Made by a program: the position numbers and the translations under genes
Notes under the pieces: generated by a model
Told to the model about the DNA's origin: nothing
Databases searched by the model: none
What the model saw: the letters and a program-made list of their open reading frames with translations, nothing else
Part shown: in pieces, positions 1 to 9,100 of the stretch
Layout: every line of letters begins with the position of its first letter
Position numbering within the stretch: position 1 is the first letter of the stretch
Source: Phytopseudomonas flavescens
GTDB lineage: Bacteria; Pseudomonadota; Gammaproteobacteria; Pseudomonadales; Pseudomonadaceae
Assembly: GCF_900100535.1 (NCBI RefSeq)
Contig: NZ_FNDG01000024.1
Location: 1 to 64,000, forward strand
DNA length: 64,000 bases
Direction: 5' to 3'

Positions 1-2
1 TC

Positions 3-308
3 CACTCAGACCAGGGCAGCCAGTTCAGCAGCCTGGACTGGCAAAGTTTCCTCAAGGCCAACAACCTAATCAGTAGCATGAGCCGGCGCGGTAACTGTCA
101 CGACAACGCCGTGGCAGAGAGCTTTTTCCAACTGCTGAAGCGCGAACGCATCAGGCGGAAAACCTACGGCACTCGTGAAGAAGCACGCGCTGATGTGTTC
201 GATTACATCGAGATGTTTTATAACCCTAAACGCCGGCACAGCAGCGCTATGCAGCTATCGCCAGTGGATTTTGAAAAGCGCTATTTCCAGAGCTTGGAAA
301 GTGTCTAG
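3..308 (+). CDS. IS3-family transposase, C-terminal part (5' end outside window)
   Basis: The frame is open from the window edge and reads HSDQGSQF, the region around the second catalytic Asp of an IS3-type DDE integrase core. The CHDNAVAESFF block follows, with the catalytic Glu, and then the C-terminal YNPKRRHSS motif typical of IS3 OrfB proteins. Only about the last 100 residues are present. The stop codon lies inside the right terminal repeat, as is normal for this family. The element starts to the left of the window, so whether the copy is intact cannot be judged. Confidence 0.9.
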   Translation, partial: HSDQGSQFSSLDWQSFLKANNLISSMSRRGNCHDNAVAESFFQLLKRERIRRKTYGTREEARADVFDYIEMFYNPKRRHSSAMQLSPVDFEKRYFQSLESV

Positions 309-326
309 GAAAGCCGGGGCGATTCA
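301..326. repeat. Right inverted repeat of the IS3-family element
   Basis: Immediately around the transposase stop the sequence, read on the minus strand, begins TGAATCGCCCCGG and ends in GACAC. This is the usual form of an IS3-group terminal repeat (TGA...CCCC). It marks the right end of the insertion. The left repeat is outside the window, so the match between ends and any target duplication could not be tested. Confidence 0.65.
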
Positions 327-816
327 ACATCCTTGAAACATCCATGCTTCACCTATTTTAAATGAAGCTTCTGTCGTTCATTTTTTGGGTGTGAATTTTA
401 CATGCTTCATTTAGACGTTGATGAAGCATGAGTAGTGCAGATTAACGTTAATGAAGCATTCATGTCTCAAGTGGTGGCGAGTCGGTTATTCGAGTTTCGT
501 TTTGACCGGGGCGGAATTACTCCCTGCTGAGGTGCCATTTTCATATCCATTGGTTCGCTCGAGTAATGCCGCTTGCGGCAGGTTTTTCGCTGCTCTTTTT
601 CAGGCGCTCTGGCGCGGCTTATGCACAAATGCGGGCCGGATAGATCGTTTTCGAAGTTTCCTGCGCAGCGTTTCAGCTATTTTGCAAGCAACTGTTTTAT
701 ATGGTTTTTCTGGCTGTTCAAAAAACGATCAGCTTGAATTGAGCCTTGCTGGAGGGGGCTTGGCGGTTGTTGCTCAGAATCTGTGAACAGAGTTATCCAC
801 AGATTGTGTGCGCAAC
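309..816. other. Non-coding stretch beside the IS element, AT-rich in its first part
   Basis: No convincing gene is present. The first 150 bases are clearly more AT-rich than the rest of the window and hold the ATGCTTCAT/ATGAAGCAT repeats listed separately. The rest contains one ORF that starts inside the repeats and has no family resemblance. A perfect DnaA-box-like TTATCCACA lies at 793-801, but it is isolated. The stretch probably combines IS-flanking DNA and the 3' region of the methyltransferase gene. Confidence 0.6.
343..460. repeat. Cluster of ATGCTTCAT / ATGAAGCAT motifs with a perfect inverted repeat
   Basis: CATGCTTCAT at 401-410 and ATGAAGCATG at 421-430 form a perfect 10-bp inverted repeat around a 10-base spacer. 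Further copies of the half-site lie at 343-351 (ATGCTTCAC), 362-369 (ATGAAGCT) and 451-459 (ATGAAGCAT). Five copies of a 9-mer in 120 bp is well beyond chance. They could be protein-binding sites or a remnant of another element. No associated gene is recognised. Confidence 0.7.
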
Positions 817-2046
817 TCAGGCGCGTTCGGCGAGCAGTAGCAGGTTGCGTGGCGTGAGGTGCGCCGGGCAGAACTGGCCGAGGCGCACCCTGTAGCCCTG
901 TTCCTGCAGGTACAGCGCGCGGTCGAGCACCAGCCAGAGCTCCAGTGGGCGACGGAACAGGCCGCGCAGCAATTCCAGATTGCGCACTTCGGCCAGGCGC
1001 TGCCAGCCGGCTGCTTCGAGACGCTGCCAATCGTGCTCTTCGGGTGTCGGCAGTCCTTTCAGTTCTGCCAGGTCGTGGCAGTAGGTGGCGAAGCTTTTCT
1101 TCAGCCAGGCGGGTGGCAGTGATGGGGTGGGCAGATAGTCGTCCACGCCACGCAATTCCCGTTGCAGCAGGTCGAAGGCCAGGCGCCGGGCCATGGACTG
1201 ATCGCGTTGCTGGCGCACTCGGTTGCCGGCGGTGACGGTTTCGCTCATGGGCAGGGCCAGGTCGTCCAGCGACAGGTCGAGAGGCGAGTTCTGGGCTGCT
1301 GTGGATAACGCTCGGTAGCTGCTCGCTGCAGTGCGGTTGTAGCAGCACGGAGCGATCGCCAGTTGCTGGCAGCCTGCCGCGCTGGCCAACTGCATCAGGC
1401 GCACGTGCAGGTCGCCGCAGGCATGCAGGGCGACGGGGGTATGGGTGGCGAGCACCCGTTTGCTGGCGGTGCCGGCGAGCACGTCCTGTTCGATGTGTTG
1501 TGCAGTTATCCCCAGGCGCTGACTCAGCTCGCTGCCGCTGGTCACCAGCGCGGGATCGTGCTCCAGGCAGGTCAGGAACGAACCGTCATGGGCCAGCACG
1601 CGGCCCAGGTGGCCTTTGCCGGCGCACCAGTCCAGCCAGTGCCGGGGCGTGCGCTGGAACTGCAGGCTGTCGCTGAAGGCGCGTATCTGCTGCCATTTGC
1701 GGCCTGGTACGTCCACCGAAAAGCGTGACGGCAGCGCGTGAGGCGCCTGCTGGGGCAGGTCGCCCATTTCGTTCAGCAGTGCCGCCTGGGCGGCCAGCTC
1801 TGCAAAGGGTGCCGGTGCGGCCTGCAGTGCGGTCGGTTGAGTGTGGGCGGCTTCGGCCTGTTCAAGGGTACGACCGCGCAGCCAGCCTCCCAGCTCGGGG
1901 TAGCCTGTTTCCCAGGCCAGCGTCCGGTGAGTGAAGGGGCGTGGCCTCCACAATGCCTGGTGCGCGCAGAGAAAGGCGTCCAGCGCCTGGAAGCGCTGGA
2001 GCAGGGCGTCGCCACTGAGTGGCTGGAGAGGTTGAGGTTGGTTCAT
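817..2046 (-). CDS. Class I SAM-dependent methyltransferase
   Basis: A 409-residue protein with a Rossmann-type SAM motif at residues 137-148 (HWLDWCAGKGHL) and an acidic residue after the next strand (CLEHDP), followed by ALHACGDL and an APCCYNR segment. The combination of DWCAGKGHLG, HACGDL and CCYN resembles the RRNAD1/METTL25-like methyltransferase group. The N-terminal 110 residues look helical and may select the substrate, which is unknown. The gene lies downstream of, and in the same direction as, the amino-acid transporter genes, 27 bases after the last permease. It may be co-transcribed, but its role is probably unrelated to transport. Confidence 0.8.
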   Translation of the reverse strand: MNQPQPLQPLSGDALLQRFQALDAFLCAHQALWRPRPFTHRTLAWETGYPELGGWLRGRTLEQAEAAHTQPTALQAAPAPFAELAAQAALLNEMGDLPQQAPHALPSRFSVDVPGRKWQQIRAFSDSLQFQRTPRHWLDWCAGKGHLGRVLAHDGSFLTCLEHDPALVTSGSELSQRLGITAQHIEQDVLAGTASKRVLATHTPVALHACGDLHVRLMQLASAAGCQQLAIAPCCYNRTAASSYRALSTAAQNSPLDLSLDDLALPMSETVTAGNRVRQQRDQSMARRLAFDLLQRELRGVDDYLPTPSLPPAWLKKSFATYCHDLAELKGLPTPEEHDWQRLEAAGWQRLAEVRNLELLRGLFRRPLELWLVLDRALYLQEQGYRVRLGQFCPAHLTPRNLLLLAERA

Positions 2047-2073
2047 GACGAGGGGGGCACCAGCCCCGTCACT

Positions 2074-2763
2074 TCAGCGGCCCTGGCAGGCGTCGACGCG
2101 CAGCCAGCGCTCCAGCAGTTTGAAGGCGTTGATCAGCACGAAGGTGATCACCAGATAGAACACGGCGGCGGTGAAGAAGAACTCCATGTTCACATAGGTG
2201 CGCGCGTTCAGCGTGCGGGCCATGCCGGTGAGGTCGAGCAGGGTGACGGTGCTGGCCAGCGCACTGGCCTTGAGCATCAGGATCACTTCGTTGCTGTACG
2301 CCGGCAGGCCGATTCGCGCGGCGCGCGGCAGGATGATGTGCAGCATCGACTGCGCCCGCGACATGCCCAGCGCCCGTGCGGCGTCGATCTCGCCCGGTGG
2401 TACTGCCTGGATCGCACCGCGCAGGATCTCGGCGATATAGGCGGTGGTGTGCAAGGTCATGGTGATCACCGCGCACCAGTACGGGTCACGCAGGTAGGGC
2501 CACAGCGGGCCCTGGCGAACGGCCTCGAACTGCGCCAGGCCATAGTAGACCAGGAACAGCTGCACCAGCATCGGCGTACCACGGAAGAAGAAGATATAGC
2601 TGTAGGGCAGGGCGCGCACGTACCAGTGGCGCGAGGCGCGGGCGATACCCATCGGCAGCGCCAGGATCAGGCCGGCCACCACCGCGACGGCTAGCAACTC
2701 GAGGGTCAGCAGCGCCCCTTCGGCCATTTTCGGCAAATACTTGAGGATCAGTTCCCAATTCAT
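2074..2763 (-). CDS. Basic amino-acid ABC transporter permease (HisM/AotM type)
   Basis: A 229-residue inner-membrane protein of the HisMQ permease family that forms half of the translocation pore of a polar amino-acid importer. Several hydrophobic segments are visible, and the EAA loop (RGAIQAVPPGEIDAARALG) that contacts the ATPase lies in the second half. I chose the ATG at 2763: an upstream extension in the same frame is only the out-of-frame shadow of the preceding gene. The start overlaps the previous permease stop (ATGA), which indicates translational coupling. The partner is the permease just upstream. Confidence 0.92.
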   Translation of the reverse strand: MNWELILKYLPKMAEGALLTLELLAVAVVAGLILALPMGIARASRHWYVRALPYSYIFFFRGTPMLVQLFLVYYGLAQFEAVRQGPLWPYLRDPYWCAVITMTLHTTAYIAEILRGAIQAVPPGEIDAARALGMSRAQSMLHIILPRAARIGLPAYSNEVILMLKASALASTVTLLDLTGMARTLNARTYVNMEFFFTAAVFYLVITFVLINAFKLLERWLRVDACQGR

Positions 2764-3455
2764 TGCGTGCTCCTTGCGAAGCCGCGCGAGGCTCTCTTCT
2801 CGAGCAGGTGCAGGCCGATCATGGAGAGGATGGTCAGGCTCAGGTAGATGATGGCGGCGACCAGGTAGAAGGTCATGGCTTGCTTGGTCGCGGTAACGGC
2901 GATCTGCGCCTGGCGCATGATTTCGGTCAGGCCGATCACCGAAACCAGCGCGGTGTCCTTCATCAGGATCATGAACAGGTTGCCCAGGCCTGGCATCGCG
3001 ATACGCCACATCTGCGGCATGATCACCCGCCAGATGATACGCACCTTGGACAGGCCCAGGGCCTGGCCGGCCTCACGGTGGCCCTTGGGAATCGCCAGGA
3101 TGGCGCCGCGCAACACTTCGGTGGCGTAGGCGCCGAAGCACAGGCCAAGGGCGATCACACCCGCTGCGAAAGGGCTCAGCTCGAGGCTGCCGACACCCAG
3201 CGTTTCGCCCAGTTCGCGCAGTACGTTCACCGTGCTGAAATAGATGAGCATCACCCACAGCAGCTCGGGCACGCCGCGCACGATGGTCGAATAGGTGCCG
3301 CCAAGCCACTGCAGTGGTTTGTAGGGCGAGGTCTTGGCGAAGGCGCCGAGCAGGCCGAGCACCAGACCAAGGCACAGTGCGCTGAGCGCCAGCTTGATGG
3401 TCATCAGGGTGCCGGCGGCCAGGGCCGGGCCGAATCCGGAAAGGTCGAAATTCAT
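2760..3455 (-). CDS. Basic amino-acid ABC transporter permease (HisQ/AotQ type)
   Basis: A 231-residue membrane protein and the second pore subunit of the importer. Hydrophobic helices are evident from residue 10 onward, and the EAA motif (RGAILAIPKGHREAGQALG) sits near residue 120. The gene follows the solute-binding protein gene by 46 bases and overlaps the second permease by four bases. The two permeases share strong similarity in the EAA loop, as expected for a heterodimer. The substrate assignment to arginine/ornithine/lysine/histidine is inferred from the whole operon, not from this protein alone. Confidence 0.92.
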   Translation of the reverse strand: MNFDLSGFGPALAAGTLMTIKLALSALCLGLVLGLLGAFAKTSPYKPLQWLGGTYSTIVRGVPELLWVMLIYFSTVNVLRELGETLGVGSLELSPFAAGVIALGLCFGAYATEVLRGAILAIPKGHREAGQALGLSKVRIIWRVIMPQMWRIAMPGLGNLFMILMKDTALVSVIGLTEIMRQAQIAVTATKQAMTFYLVAAIIYLSLTILSMIGLHLLEKRASRGFARSTQ

Positions 3456-3501
3456 GGAAACTCAAGCGCCCGCGCCGCCATGGGCAACGCGGGCAGGCTG
3501 C

Positions 3502-4254
3502 TTAGTAGATGCTGAAGGGGAAGTACTTGTCGTTGATCTTCTTGTAGGTACCGTCGGCGACGACTTCGGCCAGGGCCTTGTTCAGACGCTCGCGCAGGGC
3601 ATCGCCCTTGCGCACGGCGATACCGATCTTGTCGTTGTCGAATACCGGGTCGCCCTTGAATTCGAAGTCCTTGCCAGCGTCGCTCTTGAGCCATTCCCAG
3701 TTCACGAAGGTGTCGGCCAGCACACCGTCGACGCGGCCGGAGGCCAGATCGAGGTAGGCGTTCTCCTGGGTGTCGTAGAGCTTGATGTCGACCACGCCAT
3801 CGAGGTTGTCTTCCAGCCAGGTACCGGCGATGGTCGCGCGCTGGGCACCGATGACCTTGCCTTTCAGGCTGGCTTTGTCGCTCTTGAAGTCACTGCTCTT
3901 GGGCGCGATGAACTGCAGCTTGTTGGTGTAGTACGGGTCGGTGAAATCGACCGCTTGCTGGCGCTCTTCGGTGATCGACATGGAAGCGACCAGGAAGTCG
4001 AACTTCTTGGCGTTCAGTGCCGGGATGATGCCGTCCCAGTCGGAGGTGACCACTTCGCACTCGGCCTTCATCTTGGCGCACAGGGCCTGGGCGATTTCCA
4101 CGTCGAAGCCGCCGACCTGGCCGCTGGCGTCGATGAGGTTGAAGGGCGGGTAGGCGCCTTCGGTACCGATCTTCAGTTTGTCGGCAGCGACGGCACTGGT
4201 GCCGAAAGCCAGGGTGGCGGCAGCTGCCAGCAGAATCTTCTTATAGCTATGCAT
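3502..4254 (-). CDS. Periplasmic solute-binding protein for basic amino acids (LAO/HisJ type)
   Basis: A 250-residue protein with a clear signal peptide (basic start, hydrophobic core, cleavage around residue 23, AVAADKLK). The mature part begins with the family signature LKIGTEGAYPPFN, followed by GGFDVEIAQALC and SMSITEERQQAVDFTDPYY, the hallmarks of the lysine/arginine/ornithine/histidine-binding group of family 3. It captures substrate in the periplasm and delivers it to the permease pair encoded downstream. It sits 18 bases after the ATPase gene in the same operon. Confidence 0.93.
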   Translation of the reverse strand: MHSYKKILLAAAATLAFGTSAVAADKLKIGTEGAYPPFNLIDASGQVGGFDVEIAQALCAKMKAECEVVTSDWDGIIPALNAKKFDFLVASMSITEERQQAVDFTDPYYTNKLQFIAPKSSDFKSDKASLKGKVIGAQRATIAGTWLEDNLDGVVDIKLYDTQENAYLDLASGRVDGVLADTFVNWEWLKSDAGKDFEFKGDPVFDNDKIGIAVRKGDALRERLNKALAEVVADGTYKKINDKYFPFSIY

Positions 4255-4272
4255 GCGTGATTGCTCCGTGTT

Positions 4273-5046
4273 TTAACGATTGCTGGACATGAATTGTTTG
4301 CAACGCGCCGATACGGGGTTGTCGAACACCTGCTGCGGCGACCCCTGTTCCTCCACCACGCCCTGATGCAGGAAAACCACTTCACTGGAAACCTGGCGGG
4401 CGAAGTTCATCTCGTGGGTCACCAGCAGCATGGTGCGACCTTCGTCGGCGAGCGCGCGGATCACATTAAGCACTTCTTGTACCATTTCCGGGTCGAGCGC
4501 CGAAGTCGGTTCGTCGAACAGGATCACCTTCGGCTGCATGGCCAGGGTGCGAGCGATGGCCGCGCGTTGCTGCTGGCCGCCGGAAAGCTGGTTGGGGTAG
4601 GCATGGCGCTTGTCGGTGATGCCGACCTTGGCCAGCAGCGCTTCGGCGATCTCGGTGGCTTCGGCCTTGCTCTTGCCGAGCACGCGGCGCGGCGCTTCGA
4701 TGATGTTGTCCAGCACGGTCATGTGCGGCCACAGGTTGAAGTTCTGGAACACGAAGCCGATTTCGCTGCGCAGGCGATTGATCTGTCGGCTGTCGGCGGC
4801 GATGAGTTCGCCATTCTTCTGGCTCTTCAGCTTGAGTTCTTCACCGGCCACGATGATCTGGCCCTGATGAGGGTTCTCCAGCAGGTTTATGCAGCGCAGG
4901 AAGGTGGACTTGCCCGAGCCGGACGAGCCAAGGATGGAAATCACGTCACCATCGCGTGCGGTAAGGGAAACGCCCTTGAGCACGTCGAGGTCGCCATAGC
5001 GTTTGTGCAGATTGCGGATTTCCAGCGCGGGCGGGGCCTCGGCCAT
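4273..5046 (-). CDS. Amino-acid ABC transporter ATP-binding protein (HisP/AotP type)
   Basis: A 257-residue nucleotide-binding subunit. The Walker A motif GSSGSGKST, Q-loop (FVFQNFNLWPHMTVLDN), signature LSGGQQQRAAIAR, Walker B ILFDEPTSALD and switch His (VTHEMNFA) are all intact. The insertion near residues 65-80 (KSQKNGELIAADSRQ) is typical of HisP-like polar amino-acid ATPases. I chose the ATG at 5046 because AAGAGGA lies just upstream and family likeness starts there; the longer frame is non-coding leader. It is the first gene of the four-gene importer operon (ATPase, binding protein, two permeases). Confidence 0.93.
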   Translation of the reverse strand: MAEAPPALEIRNLHKRYGDLDVLKGVSLTARDGDVISILGSSGSGKSTFLRCINLLENPHQGQIIVAGEELKLKSQKNGELIAADSRQINRLRSEIGFVFQNFNLWPHMTVLDNIIEAPRRVLGKSKAEATEIAEALLAKVGITDKRHAYPNQLSGGQQQRAAIARTLAMQPKVILFDEPTSALDPEMVQEVLNVIRALADEGRTMLLVTHEMNFARQVSSEVVFLHQGVVEEQGSPQQVFDNPVSARCKQFMSSNR

Positions 5047-5386
5047 CGAGCAGTCCTCTTGGTTCTTGTGCGGATCGGGATCCGGGTATGGCAGGGCTGT
5101 GGGCTGCAAACCTAGCATAGGCCCCTGGGGTCGCCAAGGGTACTGCCGGCCCGCTGCCGCTGCGTTCACGGGGGGTGTCGCATCAGTGCAGCGGGTTGTC
5201 GCCGCGCCGCAAAAATGCGCGCAAGCCGCTCCCCGGCGGCGCCGACCCCGGCCGCCAGCGATGGGAGCGGGGCGCCTGTAAGCAGGGGAGGCAGGTTGCA
5301 TGTTCAAAAAAGACGCGAACCCTACCCACATCCGCTTCGCAATTCCAGTGCCAGCAGGTGGTTTTGCCGATTCGCGGGCTGTAGAG
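5047..5386. other. Intergenic region upstream of the amino-acid importer operon
   Basis: About 340 bases between two minus-strand transcription units. It must hold the importer promoter, but I see no convincing -35/-10 pair or operator. The stretch is GC-rich and has no gene-like frame with family resemblance. Confidence 0.5.
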
Positions 5387-5782
5387 TCAGTTGCCGAGCA
5401 TGCCCTGCACCTTGTCGCGCAGGGCATCCAGGGAAAAGGGTTTGCCAATGATGTCGGTGCGGGTGGCGGGTTCGCCCTCGTCGATCTCCACGCTTTCCGC
5501 GTAGCCGCTGGCGAACAGCACCTTCAGCTCAGGGCGCAGTTGGCGCGCCGCGACGGCGAGCTCCTGGCCGTTCATGCCGGGCAGGCCGATATCGGTCATC
5601 AGCAGGTCGATGGGTTCATTGCTACGCAGTATGTCCAGGGCTTGTTGCGCCTCGCTGGCTTCACTCACGCGGTAATCGAGTTCTTCGAGCACTTCCACGG
5701 TGAGCATGCGCACCACATCGGAATCTTCCACCAGCAGGATGCGCTGGCCGGTATGCGGTGCGTGGGGAGCTTGGTCGGACAC
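5387..5782 (-). CDS. Single-domain response regulator (CheY-like receiver)
   Basis: A 131-residue stand-alone receiver with no output domain. It has the acidic pair E19/D20 (LVEDSD), phospho-acceptor D64 in LMTDIGLPG, the conserved FASGY segment and the Lys at 114 in IGKPFS. Lone receivers with FASGY and KPF motifs often sit beside hybrid kinases as phosphorelay shuttles. This one is divergent from the large hybrid kinase to its right, which makes that kinase a plausible partner. No DNA-binding part exists, so output must be by protein contact. Confidence 0.88.
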   Translation of the reverse strand: MSDQAPHAPHTGQRILLVEDSDVVRMLTVEVLEELDYRVSEASEAQQALDILRSNEPIDLLMTDIGLPGMNGQELAVAARQLRPELKVLFASGYAESVEIDEGEPATRTDIIGKPFSLDALRDKVQGMLGN

Positions 5783-6135
5783 AGCGTTACCTCTGTAAGG
5801 GATGATGAAACCGCACAGCGTCTGGCTCGTTGTCGATCGGGCCTTGGCAGCGGTTGCGCGGCAGCCCGGCTAGCATGGCACGAATCAGCTATTTGATCTG
5901 CACCGTGGGCGTGCCGCTGGGCTGAAAGTACCGCCCTGGCGCGGTGGCGTGCCAGCACTGGCGCCAGCCAGGGGCGCGGAAGATAAGTCGAACCCTGCCT
6001 GCCCGCAGCCTGTCCAAGCGCGCGGGCCGTTGAGCGCCGGGCGTTGGATTAAGTTCAGCTGGCGCATTACCATCGCGCCTTCCCAAGACAACCGTGCAGC
6101 TCCCTGCATCAGCCCATCGCGGCCAGGAATTTTCG
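5783..6135. other. Divergent intergenic region between lone receiver and hybrid kinase
   Basis: About 350 bases that must contain promoters for both directions. I see no clear sigma-70 or sigma-54 boxes and no gene. The GGCCAGGAAT just before 6136 supports the hybrid kinase start. Confidence 0.45.
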
Positions 6136-9100
6136 ATGACCAACAGCTCTCCGATCGATGAGAACAGCTTCAAGCGGATTCTCAGGCGCAACGTCGCCTT
6201 GCCGCTTGGCGTTGGCGTTGCCAGCGCGATCTTCTTCGTGGTGCTGATCGGCTACCTGCTCAACGTGCTCGGCTGGGTGCAGCACACCGACCGGGTGCTC
6301 AATAACGCCAATGAAGGCTTGAAGCTGTCGATCGACCAGGAAACCGGTTTCCGCGGTTATCTGCTGTCTGGCGATGTGCGCTTCCTGCAGCCCTTCGAAG
6401 TCGCCAGGCCGCGGATCAAGGCGGAGATGGGCGTGCTCGCCGATCTGGTGGCGGATAACCCGGCGCAGGTCGACCGCCTGCGTACCATCGCGGCCCTGCA
6501 GGACGAGTGGAACCTGTTCGCGCAGGCGGCGATCACTGCCAAGCGCGACGGTGGCAATTTCCTCGATCCGGTCCGCGATGGCCGAGGCAAGCAATTGACC
6601 GACGCGATTCGCGCGGAATACGCCGAGTTCATCGGCCACGAACAGCGCCTGCGCAAGGAGCGCAACGACGCCGCCACTACCACGGCCACCGTGACCATCG
6701 GCCTGTTTCTGCTCTTCACCCTGCTGTTCAGCGGCTCGCTGGCGCTGTTCGGCCGTCGTGAACTGTTGAGCCTGACCAATACCTACGGTGCCATCCTCAG
6801 GAAGCAGGACGAACACAACGAACGTCTGCAGGCTCAGGCCTGGCTGCGCAACGGCCAGACCGAGATGTCCGAGCGGCTGATCGGACAGTTGGCACTGCCG
6901 GTGCTGGGGCGCAACGTGCTGGAGTTTCTCGCTGGCCATCTGGGGGCTGCGGTGGGTGCCCTCTATGTGCGCGAGGAGCACGGCGGCCTGCTTCGTGTCG
7001 CCTCCTACGGCTTCTCCCGCGAGCAGGAAAACGCCGAGCAATCCTTCTACAGCGCCGAAGGTCTGGTCGGCCAGGTGGCCCAGGGCCGCCGCCTGCTGAC
7101 GCTCGATCAGTTGCCTGTCGATTACCTCAAGGTCAGCTCGGGGCTGGGCCATGGCGACCCGCTGACCGTCGCACTGCTGCCCATCGACAACGATGGCGAG
7201 GTCAATGGCGTGATCGAGCTGGGTTTCCTGCGTCCGTTGACCGAGCGCGATGGCGAGTTTCTCCAGCAGATCGCCCCCAGCGTCGGCGCCTCGGTCGAAG
7301 CGGCCCGCTATCGTAACCGGTTGCAGGAAATCCTCGCCGAAACCCAGCAGCTCAACGAAGAACTGCAGGTGCAGCAGGAAGAACTGAAGACCGCCAACGA
7401 AGAGCTGGAAGAGCAGTCGCGCGCACTCAAGGAGTCCCAGGCGCACCTCGAAACCCAGCAGGCGGAGCTGGAGCAGACCAACGAGCAGTTGTCCTCGCAG
7501 CGCGATGCCCTGGACGACCGCAACAGTGCCCTGCGTATTGCCCAGGAGCAGTTGCAGGAACGCGCCGAAGAGCTGCAGCGTGCCAGCCGCTACAAGTCCG
7601 AATTCCTCGCCAACATGTCCCATGAGCTGCGCACGCCGCTGAACAGTTCGCTGATCCTGGCCAAGCTGCTGTCCGACAACCCCAAGGGCAATCTGGACGC
7701 CGAGCAGGTCAAGTTCGCCGACTCCATCTATTCGGCCGGCAACGACCTGCTCAACCTGATCAACGACATCCTCGACATCTCCAAGGTCGAGGCCGGCAAG
7801 CTCGACCTGCGCCCTGAGAACGCCAACGTGGTGCGCCTCGCCGAAAGCCTGGAGAGCACCTTCCAGCCGCTGGCCGGCGAGAAGCACCTGGGTTTCAACG
7901 TGCAGGTCGCCGAAGACGTGCCGCGTTCGCTGTACACCGACCGTCTGCGCGTCGAGCAGATCCTCAAGAATCTGCTCTCCAACGCCATCAAATTCACCGA
8001 GCAAGGGTCGGTCAGCCTGAGCGTCAGCCGGGTCGACGAAGGCGTGGCCTTCGCGGTGCGCGACAGCGGCATCGGCATCCAGGCCGATCAGCAGGCGTAC
8101 ATCTTCGAGGCCTTCCGCCAGGCCGATGGCACCACCAACCGGCGCTTCGGCGGCACCGGTCTGGGCCTGTCGATCTCCCGTGACCTGGCCGTGCTGCTGG
8201 GCGGCTCGATCAGCGTTTCCAGCGTGCCGGACGAGGGCAGCGTATTCACCCTGGTGTTGCCACTAAGCTATTCGCCGCTGGAACAGGAAGACGAAGCGGC
8301 GCCAGCCGAGCTAGCCGTGGTTGCCCGCAGTTTCACGCCACGTGCGCCCGAGCCGGTCAAGCATGTCGTCGCGGAAAACACCATTCCTAGCTTCCCGGAC
8401 GACCGGGGCATGTCGGTGCTGGGCGGCCGCAGCGTGCTGGTCATCGAGGACGAGCCGCAGTTCGCCCACATCCTCTACGACCTGGCCCACGAGCTGGATT
8501 ACCGCTGCCTGGTCGCCCACTGTGCGGAAGATGGCCTGAACCTGGCGACCACCCATCACCCCGACGCCATCCTGCTGGACATGCGCCTGCCGGATATTTC
8601 CGGCCTGTCTGTGCTGCAGCGCCTCAAGGAAAATCCTGGCACCCGGCACATTCCGGTGCATGTGATTTCCGTCGAGGACATGGCCGAGGCCGCGCTGCAC
8701 ATGGGCGCCGTCGGTTACGCGTTGAAACCCGCCACCCGCGACCAGCTCAAGGGCGTGTTCAGCAAGCTCGAGGCCCGTCTGACCCAGAAGATGAGACGCG
8801 TGCTGGTGGTCGAGGACGACAAGCTGCAGCGTGACAGCATCGCCCGTCTGATCGGCGATGACGACATAGAAATCGTCGCGGTCGAATTCGGCGAGCAGGC
8901 GCTGGAGCAACTGCGTCACCATATCTTCGATTGCATGATCATCGACCTCAAACTGCCGGACATGCAGGGCGACGAGCTGCTGTCGCGCATGGGCAGCGAG
9001 AACATTCGCAGCTTCCCGCCGGTGATCGTCTATACCGGGCGCAACCTGACCCGTGCCGAAGAGGCCGAGCTGCTCAAGTATTCGCGCTCGATCATCATCA

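Noticed and set aside
451..786. ORF of 111 codons after the IS element
   Set aside because: Starts within the repeat cluster, has no SD and no protein-like features.
793..1308. DnaA boxes (TTATCCACA at 793-801 and its complement at 1300-1308) as a replication origin
   Set aside because: Only two perfect boxes 500 bp apart, one inside a gene, without AT-rich unwinding region or dnaA/dnaN nearby; about the number expected by chance in this much DNA together with one in gpmI.
6109..8004. Long minus-strand ORF (631 codons) opposite the hybrid kinase
   Set aside because: It is antisense to a kinase with complete motifs; long antisense frames are common in GC-rich DNA and it shows no family likeness.
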